Shown piece by piece: positions 1 to 5,434 of a stretch of 6,413 nucleotides of DNA. How positions within the stretch are numbered: position 1 is the first letter of the stretch; the number at the start of each line of letters is the position of its first letter. The notes under the pieces are model-generated. The model worked only from the letters and a program-made list of their open reading frames with translations. It was not told the origin of the DNA and made no database searches. Origin of the DNA: F23-B02 sp963625685 (GTDB lineage Bacteria > Bacillota > Clostridia > Oscillospirales > Oscillospiraceae); assembly GCA_963625685.1 (NCBI GenBank), contig CAVFTR010000028.1:1-6413 (forward strand). Direction: 5' to 3'. The position numbers and the translations under genes were made by a program.

Positions 1-1
1 C

Positions 2-54
2 TTGGCTTCCCCTTGAGGGGAAGCTGTCACCGAAGGTGACTGATGAGGTGTTAT
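2..54 (+). repeat. Two-hairpin palindromic repeat, left copy
   Basis: The 53 bases are identical to 6358-6410. The unit holds two adjacent stem-loops. The first is GCTTCCCC (5-12) paired with GGGGAAGC (17-24) around a TTGA loop. The second is GTCACC (26-31) paired with GGTGAC (35-40) around GAA, followed by the tail TGATGAGGTGTTAT. It has no coding capacity and is too small to carry a transposase, so it resembles REP/MITE-like interspersed repeats of gut Clostridia. That family assignment is from memory and not verified. Confidence 0.85.
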
Positions 55-83
55 CAATTATTGTATCCGCTCCAAAATCATAT

Positions 84-255
84 CGCAGGGGCGCCCGCCA
101 GCATGGTCGGAACGGGCAAGCCCGTTCCCTACAAACAATGTAGGCGACTGGGGCCGCGAATTGAAGACACCTCATCCGCCGCGCTTACGGGAAGCGAGAC
201 GTATCCGTTTATTCCAATGCTTCGATACCGGGCTGACGCAATAAACGTATAAGTA
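84..255 (-). repeat. Degenerate intergenic repeat element, inverted copy A
   Basis: Read on the minus strand, this segment matches 6102-6234 in the same order of blocks. Bases 255-227 match 6102-6130 at 21 of 29 positions without gaps, including a shared GCCCGGT. Bases 133-124 match 6186-6195 exactly (TGTAGGGAAC). CTTGCCCG (120-113) and GGCGGGC (99-93) are also shared. Copy A carries about 45 extra bases near 134-178. That stretch includes ACACCTCATC (167-176), the inverse of the two-hairpin repeat tail at 42-51. It also contains a palindrome, GGAACGGGC (109-117) with GCCCGTTCC (120-128). No credible gene lies in 1-331. Confidence 0.65.
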
Positions 256-268
256 AAATCTCAAAGCG

Positions 269-343
269 CCGCCAAAAAAGGAGCTTAGTATTTGAAAATC
301 CGCTCTGAGACAGAGCCGGTTTTCAAGTGCTATGCTCCGGCGG
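269..343 (+). promoter_or_regulatory. Long imperfect hairpin in the pnp leader
   Basis: Bases 280-307 pair with 311-338 around an AGA loop. This 28-position stem has only two mismatches (301/317 and 285/333) and three G-T wobbles. After a six-A bulge (274-279) the stem resumes as CCGCC (269-273) with GGCGG (339-343), followed by five T (344-348). The pnp ribosome binding site starts only 18 bases after the stem. E. coli pnp is known to be autoregulated through RNase III cleavage of a leader hairpin, and this structure is placed to act likewise. The alternative is an intrinsic terminator for an upstream gene, given the T run. Confidence 0.65.
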
Positions 344-376
344 TTTTTGAAATATAAAAAAGAAGGAGCAAAACAA

Positions 377-2494
377 ATGATAATCACGCACAAGGAATTT
401 CCCGATCACAGAAAGTTTGAGATCGAGTACGAGGGCCGTCCTCTCAAAATGGAGGTCGGCAAGATGGCGGAGCTGTGCAACGCGGCTGTCCTCGTGACCT
501 ACGGCGAGACCACCGTTCTGGTCACCTGCACCGCGTCCGCCCGTCCCAAGGACGGCATCGACTACTTCCCCCTCGCAGTCGATTTCAACGAAAAGCTTTA
601 CTCGGTAGGCCGCATCCCCGGCAGCTTCATGCGCCGCGAGGGCAAGCCCAGCCTGCCCGCGGTCCTGGCCTCCCGCCTCATCGACCGCCCGATGCGACCC
701 CTGTTCCCCTCCGACCTGCGCAATGACGTCGTCATCGCCTGCGAGGTCCTGTCCGTCGACCGCGACTGCAGCCCCGAGATCACCGCGATGATCGGCGCCT
801 CGGCGGCCGTCAGCATCTCCGACGTCCCCTTCAACGGCCCCATCGCCGGCATCGTCCTCGGCTGGGACGGCGAGAAGTATCTCTTCAACCCCACCCAGGA
901 GGAGCGCAAGACCAACCGCATGACCACCACCATCGCCGCGACCCATAAGAAGATCGTCATGATCGAGTCCGAGGCCGATCAGGTCCCCGAGGAGGTCATG
1001 TACGAGGGCATCGTCCAGGCACACGAGCATCTGCAGCCCGTTCTCGACCTCATCGACAAAATGGTCGCCGAGGTCGGCAAGCCGAAGTTCGAGTACGAGC
1101 ACGCCTCCTTCGACGAGGAGCTGTTTTCTAAGCTCGTCGAGAACGAGTTCGAGGGCATGGAATACTGCATGGACACCGACGACAAGAACGTCCGCGAGGC
1201 CCGCGTGAACGAGTGGGTCAGCGCAATGGAGGCCAAGTACTCCGAGGAGCACCCCGACATGATGCAGTTCATGGACGAGATACTCTACAAGCTGCAGAAG
1301 AAGGTCGTCAAGAAGTGGCTGCTGGCCGGCAAGCGCGTCGACGGCCGCGCAATGAACGAGATCCGTCCCCTCGGCAGCGAGGTCGGCCTCATTCCCCGCG
1401 TCCACGGCTCGGCACTGTTCACCCGCGGCCAGACCCAGGTGCTGTCCATCGCGACCCTCGCGACGCTCTCCATGGCCCAGAAGCTCGACACCATCTGGGA
1501 GGAGGAGGAAAAGCGCTTCATGCACCACTACAACATGCCCTCCTACTCCACGGGCGAGGCGCGTGCCAGCCGCAGCACCGGCCGCCGCGAGTACGGCCAC
1601 GGCGCGCTGGTCGAGAAGGCGCTCGAGAGCGTCATCCCCTCGGTCGAGGACTTCCCCTACACCATCCGCGTAGTCTCCGAGATCCTGTCCTCCAACGGCT
1701 CGACCTCGCAGGGCTCCATCTGCGGCACGACGCTGGCGCTCATGGACGCGGGCGTCCCCATCAAGGCCCCCGTCGCCGGCATCTCCTGCGGCCTTATCCA
1801 GGACGGCGAGGACTTCACCACCTTCATCGACATCCAGGGCGTTGAGGACTTCCACGGCGAGATGGACTTCAAGGTCGCCGGCACCAAGGCCGGCATCACC
1901 GCCATCCAGATGGACCTCAAGAACGACGGCCTCAAGCACGAGATAGTTAAGGAGGCCCTCGAGATCACCCGCGAGGCGCGCTATCAGATCCTCGACGAGG
2001 TCATGCTCAAGGCTCTGCCCGAGCCGCGCAAGGAGCTTGCAAAGAGCGCCCCGAAGATGATCCAGATGAAGATCAACCCCGACAAGATCCGCGAGGTCAT
2101 CGGCTCCGGCGGCAAGGTCATCCAGAAGATCACCGCCGACACCGGCTGCAAGATAGACATCGAGGACGACGGCAGCATCTACATCGCCTCCGAGGATATC
2201 GAGGCCTGCCGCGCTGCACGCCAGACCATCGAGAACATCGTTTTCGAGCCCGAGGTCGGCGCGCTGTACTACGGCAAGGTCGTCCGCATCATCCCCATCG
2301 GCGCGTTCATCGAGCTCGCCCCGGGCAAGGACGGCATGTGCCACATCAAGGACCTCGAGTACAAGCGCACCGAGAAGGTCGAGGACGTTCTGAACATCGG
2401 CGACATGACCTGGGTCAAGGTCACCGAGATCGATGACCGCGGCCGTGTCAACCTCTCGCGCAAGGAGGCTCTCAAGGAGCGCGGCGAGGCATAA
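377..2494 (+). CDS. pnp: Polyribonucleotide nucleotidyltransferase (PNPase)
   Basis: The product is a 705-residue phosphorolytic 3'-5' exoribonuclease. It degrades RNA with phosphate to nucleoside diphosphates and acts as a trimer in cytoplasmic mRNA turnover. Two RNase PH-like domains come first. The N-terminal one carries an RNA-contact loop FMRR (84-87). The second has STGRREYGHG and SNGSTSQGSICG segments of the phosphate site, and the metal/catalytic residues D491, D497 and K499 in DFHGEMDFK, equivalent to E. coli D486, D492 and K494. A KH domain follows with GSGG (576-579), then an S1 domain from about residue 627 to 700. Length is typical of the family. The ATG at 377 is chosen because GAAGGAG (362-368) lies 8 bases upstream; the in-frame ATG at 332 falls inside the leader hairpin and has no such site. 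Codons are strongly C-ended, as expected for a highly expressed gene. rpsO, the common upstream partner, is not present in the 376 bases before it. Confidence 0.98.
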   Translation: MIITHKEFPDHRKFEIEYEGRPLKMEVGKMAELCNAAVLVTYGETTVLVTCTASARPKDGIDYFPLAVDFNEKLYSVGRIPGSFMRREGKPSLPAVLASRLIDRPMRPLFPSDLRNDVVIACEVLSVDRDCSPEITAMIGASAAVSISDVPFNGPIAGIVLGWDGEKYLFNPTQEERKTNRMTTTIAATHKKIVMIESEADQVPEEVMYEGIVQAHEHLQPVLDLIDKMVAEVGKPKFEYEHASFDEELFSKLVENEFEGMEYCMDTDDKNVREARVNEWVSAMEAKYSEEHPDMMQFMDEILYKLQKKVVKKWLLAGKRVDGRAMNEIRPLGSEVGLIPRVHGSALFTRGQTQVLSIATLATLSMAQKLDTIWEEEEKRFMHHYNMPSYSTGEARASRSTGRREYGHGALVEKALESVIPSVEDFPYTIRVVSEILSSNGSTSQGSICGTTLALMDAGVPIKAPVAGISCGLIQDGEDFTTFIDIQGVEDFHGEMDFKVAGTKAGITAIQMDLKNDGLKHEIVKEALEITREARYQILDEVMLKALPEPRKELAKSAPKMIQMKINPDKIREVIGSGGKVIQKITADTGCKIDIEDDGSIYIASEDIEACRAARQTIENIVFEPEVGALYYGKVVRIIPIGAFIELAPGKDGMCHIKDLEYKRTEKVEDVLNIGDMTWVKVTEIDDRGRVNLSRKEALKERGEA

Positions 2495-2507
2495 TAAATG
2501 ATAGTGA

Positions 2508-2542
2508 CCCGCTCTGTTCAGCACGAACAGAGCGGGTTTTTT
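2508..2542 (+). terminator. Strong intrinsic terminator after pnp
   Basis: CCCGCTCTGTTC (2508-2519) pairs perfectly with GAACAGAGCGGG (2525-2536) around the loop AGCAC. Six T follow immediately (2537-2542). It begins 13 bases past the pnp stop codon and should end the pnp transcript. Confidence 0.95.
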
Positions 2543-2549
2543 CCGCTTT

Positions 2550-2576
2550 CCGAGGGAACATTTCCGCATCCCTCGG
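2550..2576 (+). repeat. 7-bp inverted repeat ahead of the lipoprotein gene
   Basis: CCGAGGG (2550-2556) and CCCTCGG (2570-2576) are perfect inverted arms around a 13-base loop. They lie between the pnp terminator and the lipoprotein ribosome binding site. No T tract follows, so it is not a terminator. It could be an operator or a leader hairpin, or chance in G+C-rich DNA. Confidence 0.35.
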
Positions 2577-2615
2577 CGTCATACAGGCAAAGAACATAAA
2601 AGGAGCCGAGAGATC

Positions 2616-3170
2616 ATGACAAAAAGACTTGCCGCGGGCATTCTGTGCCTTGCTCTTGCTTTTTCGCTCGCAGGCTGCGGCATATTTCGGGGCGCAGCGC
2701 CCGAAAACACTCCGGCAGCAGCTCCGGACGAATTCTCGCTGCGCTTTTCGTGGTGGTACAGCGAAGCGCAGAGGAACATCATGGACACGCAGACAGGCCT
2801 TCTTCAGAAGGACCTCATCGAGGACGGGACCGCGACGGCGGGCTTCGAGCCCTCGCAGGAGCTTCTGCGGCGCCTGTATGACCTCGTCCGCAATAACGGC
2901 CTTACCGATATCGGGCGCGAAATGACCTCGCAGGTGCTTGCCGTGCCCGGCACGAACATCGTCGCCATCGAGCCGCTGCTTCAATACGAGCTGCGCGTCA
3001 CGCTCGGCGGGAGCAGCTATATTATCCGCGGCGACCGCACGGCCGCGTACTACACGGACACGGACGAGCAGGCGGCGGGCTTCATGAGCGCCGTCGAGGC
3101 CGTCATGCAGGAGGTCCGGCAGCTGCCGGAGTGGACGGCCCTGCCGGAGGAGAGCGGCGGATACTCCTGA
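2616..3170 (+). CDS. Small secreted lipoprotein, function unknown
   Basis: The product is 184 residues. It opens with a lipoprotein signal peptide: MTKR, a hydrophobic core (about 5-17) and the lipobox LAGC (18-21). Cys21 should therefore be lipidated and the mature protein anchored on the outer face of the cytoplasmic membrane. A Pro/Ala-rich linker (about 27-38) follows, then a soluble domain of about 145 residues beginning FSLRFSWWYSEAQRN. That domain has alternating charged helices and strand-like segments such as YELRVTLGGSSYIIRG (124-139). I do not recognise this domain as a named family and see no catalytic motif. The start is supported by AAAAGGAG (2598-2605), 10 bases before the ATG. 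The gene sits alone between two terminators, so it is probably a single-gene transcript, although I found no convincing promoter between 2543 and 2597. Codon use is less C-biased than in pnp. Confidence 0.9.
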   Translation: MTKRLAAGILCLALAFSLAGCGIFRGAAPENTPAAAPDEFSLRFSWWYSEAQRNIMDTQTGLLQKDLIEDGTATAGFEPSQELLRRLYDLVRNNGLTDIGREMTSQVLAVPGTNIVAIEPLLQYELRVTLGGSSYIIRGDRTAAYYTDTDEQAAGFMSAVEAVMQEVRQLPEWTALPEESGGYS

Positions 3171-3195
3171 GAAAAAAGTTTTGAACAAAGCGTAT

Positions 3196-3231
3196 ATTTC
3201 TCCCCTGCGCGCTTGCACGGGGAGAAATTTT
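3196..3231 (+). terminator. Intrinsic terminator after the lipoprotein gene
   Basis: ATTTCTCCCC (3196-3205) pairs perfectly with GGGGAGAAAT (3219-3228). The 13-base loop can add a short TGC/GCA pairing, and the T run (3228-3231) is only four long. It starts 26 bases past the stop codon at 3168-3170. The 3' arm lies within the spacer of the marR-type promoter. Confidence 0.7.
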
Positions 3232-3241
3232 ATGATATAAT
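3213..3241 (+). promoter_or_regulatory. Promoter of the MarR-family gene
   Basis: A perfect TATAAT (3236-3241) is preceded by TG at 3233-3234, giving the extended -10 form TGATATAAT. Exactly 17 bases upstream is TTGCAC (3213-3218), a weak -35 matching only the TTG. Transcription should start near 3248, inside the inverted repeat at 3243-3261. Confidence 0.75.
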
Positions 3242-3242
3242 T

Positions 3243-3261
3243 TAGCTAACAGTATTAGCTA
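3243..3261 (+). promoter_or_regulatory. Probable MarR operator (7-5-7 inverted repeat)
   Basis: TAGCTAA (3243-3249) and TTAGCTA (3255-3261) form a perfect inverted repeat around CAGTA. It begins one base after the -10 box and covers the predicted transcription start. The half-site TTAGC/GCTAA resembles known MarR/SlyA-type operators (SlyA: TTAGCAAGCTAA). Binding here by the encoded regulator would block its own promoter. Confidence 0.7.
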
Positions 3262-3278
3262 TCGGAGGCTGAGGACAA

Positions 3279-3716
3279 ATGGAGTATACTGCGCTTGCGG
3301 AAAAAATGCTCTCTGTCAGGGCGCGGCTGAGCCACCTGCCGGTCGGCGAGACGATCAGCGACGCCTGCGGCGGCGAGTTTTTCGCGCTGAGCCTGCTGCT
3401 GCTCGGCGGCGAGCCGAGCTGCCCCTCGGAGCTGAGCCGCCGCATGGGCGTGTCCTCGGCGCGCATCGCGGCGCTTTTAAAGCACCTTGAGCAGAAGGGC
3501 TTTATCCTGCGCTGCTCAGACGAGCACGACGAGCGCCGCGTGAACGTATCTCTCACCGAGCGGGGGCGCGAGCTCATAAACGAGCGGCGGCGCATGGCGA
3601 TAGACCGCGTCGCGGCGGCGCTGCGCTCGCTCGGCGAGGCCGACGCGAAGGAATACGTGAGGCTCCAGCAGAAAATGCTCGACGCCCTCGCGGCCTGCGA
3701 CGGAACTCAGATGTAA
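3279..3716 (+). CDS. MarR-family winged-helix transcriptional regulator
   Basis: The product is 145 residues, the usual MarR size, and would act as a cytoplasmic DNA-binding dimer. The centre is a winged helix-turn-helix. PSELSRRMGVS (49-59) forms the first helix and turn, SARIAALLKHLEQKGFI (60-76) is the recognition helix and exit, and the wing holds the conserved D-x-R (D84, R86) before VNVSLTERG. N-terminal and C-terminal helices (about 1-40 and 95-140) should form the dimer interface. Two cysteines in the N-terminal half (C30, C48) could be redox- or ligand-related, but this is a guess. GGAGG (3264-3268) lies 10 bases before the ATG. The gene has its own extended -10 promoter with a perfect palindrome over the start site, so negative autoregulation is likely. 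The ligand and any other targets are unknown. A short terminator follows at 3751-3776, which argues against cotranscription with the next gene. Confidence 0.93.
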   Translation: MEYTALAEKMLSVRARLSHLPVGETISDACGGEFFALSLLLLGGEPSCPSELSRRMGVSSARIAALLKHLEQKGFILRCSDEHDERRVNVSLTERGRELINERRRMAIDRVAAALRSLGEADAKEYVRLQQKMLDALAACDGTQM

Positions 3717-3750
3717 GGGCAAGGCCCGCCTCGAGTCGGATCATAGCCAT

Positions 3751-3776
3751 CAAAAGCGTCCGGTACGGACTTTTTG
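3751..3776 (+). terminator. Short intrinsic terminator after the MarR gene
   Basis: GTCCG (3758-3762) pairs with CGGAC (3766-3770) around GTA, with five T following (3771-3775). CAAAA (3751-3755) can also pair with TTTTG (3772-3776), so the structure could work on both strands. The G+C stem is short, so some read-through is plausible. Confidence 0.5.
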
Positions 3777-3790
3777 ACGAGCGCAGCGAG

Positions 3791-3822
3791 ATTTTTCGTG
3801 AAGCTTGAGCTTCACAAAAAAT
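3791..3822. repeat. AT-flanked palindrome upstream of the DUF1538 gene
   Basis: GTGAAGC (3798-3804) pairs with GCTTCAC (3809-3815) around TTGA. One C-A mismatch then separates this from ATTTTT (3791-3796) pairing with AAAAAT (3817-3822). On either strand the T run is on the 5' side, so this is not a standard terminator. An operator or an mRNA leader structure is possible. Confidence 0.5.
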
Positions 3823-3838
3823 GCGGCGCGTAATGAAG

Positions 3839-3871
3839 CGTGGCAAAAAAGCCGCTGACTTTTTTGACACG
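3839..3871 (+). promoter_or_regulatory. Leader hairpin upstream of the DUF1538 gene
   Basis: CGTG (3839-3842) pairs with CACG (3868-3871). After one G-A mismatch, CAAAAAAG (3844-3851) pairs with CTTTTTTG (3859-3866) around a seven-base loop. The 3' arm contains a perfect TTGACA (3864-3869). This may be a -35 box, with an extended -10 TGGTATTAT at 3886-3894 after a long 19-base gap. The ribosome binding site TAAGGAG (3879-3885) lies between these two boxes. Confidence 0.4.
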
Positions 3872-3889
3872 TTGAAATTAAGGAGTGGT

Positions 3890-5434
3890 ATTATCAGAAG
3901 ATCAGTAAATTTTGAAGCGAACCGCACGGCGATAACGGAAAAAACGCGCGAGGCGGCGGTATCGGTGCTGCCGATAGTCGCCATCGTCATCGTGCTGTGC
4001 CTGTTCGTCATGCCGATGCAGGCCGACCTGCTTTTGTGCTTTCTCATAGGCGCGCTGATGATAATCGCGGGCATGGGCCTGTTCTCTCTGGGCGCGGAGC
4101 AGGCGATGATGCCGATAGGCACGAAGATCGGCACGGCGCTCACAAAAACGAAAAATCTGCCGCTCATCCTGGGAGTGAGCTTTCTGCTCGGCTTTGCGAT
4201 AACCGTCGCCGAGCCCGACCTGCAGGTCCTCGCGCAGACCGTGCCGCACATCAAAAGCAGCGTGCTGCTCGTGACCGTGGGCGTGGGCGTGGGTCTGTTC
4301 ATGACCGTGTGCATGATGCGCATACTCAGCGGCGCGAGCCTCAGATGGCTGCTCATCGGCTGCTACGCGCTCATTTTCGCGCTCGCGGCCTTCACCGACC
4401 GCAATTATCTGAGCATCGCCTTTGACTCCGGCGGCGTCACGACCGGACCCATGACCGTGCCCTTCATCCTCGCGATGGGCCTGGGCGTTTCGATGATACG
4501 AAGCGACCGCGCCGCCGAGGCCGACAGCTTCGGTCTTGTCGCGCTGTGCTCGGTCGGGCCCATACTCTCGGTGCTCATCCTCGGCTTTTTCTATAAGGAC
4601 AGCGAGGCCGTCGCCGGCATCAGCGCCGCGGCCTTTGCCGACACGCGCGAGATAGGCTCGGCCTTCCTGAGCGCGATACCGGCGTACCTGGCCGAGATGG
4701 CCGTCGCGCTGCTGCCGATAGTCGTGATATTCCTCATCTTCCAGCTGTGCCTGCTGCGCCTGCACGGGCGGCCGCTTGTGAAGATACTCATAGGCATCGT
4801 CTACACCTACGTCGGGCTCGTGCTGTTCCTGACGGGCGTGAACGTCGGCTTCTCGACCCTCGGAGCGGAGCTCGGCGCGGCGCTGGCCGCGAGCGAGGCG
4901 CAGTGGCTGCTCATACCGCTGTCGATGCTCCTGGGCTGGTTCATCATCGCCGCCGAGCCCGCCGTCGGCGTGCTCGAAAAGCAGATAGAGCAGGTCAGCG
5001 CCGGCGCTATCCCCGGCCGGGCCATAAAGCTCAGCCTCTCGGTCGCCATCGCGCTCGCCATGGGGCTTGCGATGCTGCGCGTCGTGACGGGGATCAGCAT
5101 CATGTGGTTCCTCGTCCCCGGCTACGTCATTGCGCTCGGCCTGTCGTTTTTCGTGCCGGATATCTACACGGCGATCGCCTTCGACTCCGGCGGCGTGGCC
5201 TCGGGACCCATGACGGCGACCTTCATGCTGCAATTCATGATGGGCGCGTCCATCGCCCTCGGCGGCAACGTCCTCAGCGACGCCTTCGGCGTCGTCGCCA
5301 TGGTCGCCATGATGCCGCTGCTGTCTATCCAGGTCGTCGGCGTCATATTTGAAAAGCGCAGAAAGTGCGTCGAGACGGCCGAGGAGCTCTACGGCGATCT
5401 CGAGATCATCGAGCTGTGGGAGGAAGCGGTATGA
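3890..5434 (+). CDS. DUF1538-family integral membrane protein, candidate transporter
   Basis: The product is about 514 residues and strongly hydrophobic, with roughly 14 membrane segments in two homologous halves. Each half carries an AEP motif (107-109 and 355-357) and, 70-75 residues later, a signature: AFDSGGVTTGPMT from 177 and AFDSGGVASGPMT from 430. This duplicated signature is what I recognise as DUF1538; no substrate is established to my knowledge. The polar Asp, Ser and Gly residues inside membrane segments suggest a transport path. The gene overlaps the tandem-PII gene by ATGA, implying coupled translation and a shared job. The start is uncertain. The best ribosome binding site, TAAGGAG (3879-3885), points to ATT at 3890 or ATC at 3893. 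ATG codons at 3821 and 3833 are in frame but lack a binding site and lie in palindromic leader DNA. GTG at 3965 would cut into the first membrane helix. AUA Ile codons are frequent here, unlike in pnp. Confidence 0.88.
   Translation: MIRRSVNFEANRTAITEKTREAAVSVLPIVAIVIVLCLFVMPMQADLLLCFLIGALMIIAGMGLFSLGAEQAMMPIGTKIGTALTKTKNLPLILGVSFLLGFAITVAEPDLQVLAQTVPHIKSSVLLVTVGVGVGLFMTVCMMRILSGASLRWLLIGCYALIFALAAFTDRNYLSIAFDSGGVTTGPMTVPFILAMGLGVSMIRSDRAAEADSFGLVALCSVGPILSVLILGFFYKDSEAVAGISAAAFADTREIGSAFLSAIPAYLAEMAVALLPIVVIFLIFQLCLLRLHGRPLVKILIGIVYTYVGLVLFLTGVNVGFSTLGAELGAALAASEAQWLLIPLSMLLGWFIIAAEPAVGVLEKQIEQVSAGAIPGRAIKLSLSVAIALAMGLAMLRVVTGISIMWFLVPGYVIALGLSFFVPDIYTAIAFDSGGVASGPMTATFMLQFMMGASIALGGNVLSDAFGVVAMVAMMPLLSIQVVGVIFEKRRKCVETAEELYGDLEIIELWEEAV

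Noticed and set aside
221..253. A promoter for pnp with -10 TATAAG at 248-253.
   Set aside because: The only -35-like match, TTCGAT at 221-226, needs a 21-base spacer, and the site lies inside a degenerate repeat. Not strong enough to annotate.
323..2569. A 748-codon open frame on the minus strand across all of pnp.
   Set aside because: It is a shadow of the C/G-ended codon use of pnp, which removes stop codons antisense. Its translation is low-complexity Asp/Leu/Val/Gly-rich with no recognisable domain, while the plus strand is unmistakable PNPase.
3821..3889. N-terminal extension of the DUF1538 protein from ATG 3821 or 3833.
   Set aside because: No ribosome binding site precedes either ATG. 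The region is made of palindromes, and the encoded residues do not look like the start of this membrane family. It cannot be fully excluded.
3717..3889. Control of the DUF1538-PII genes by the neighbouring MarR protein.
   Set aside because: No copy of the TAGCTAA/TTAGCTA half-sites is seen in this intergenic region, and a terminator-like hairpin separates the units.
3902..5233. A 443-codon open frame on the minus strand inside the DUF1538 gene.
   Set aside because: Its composition (His, Glu, Arg, Gln, Asp-rich) is the mirror of a hydrophobic plus-strand protein, and it has no domain or binding-site support.
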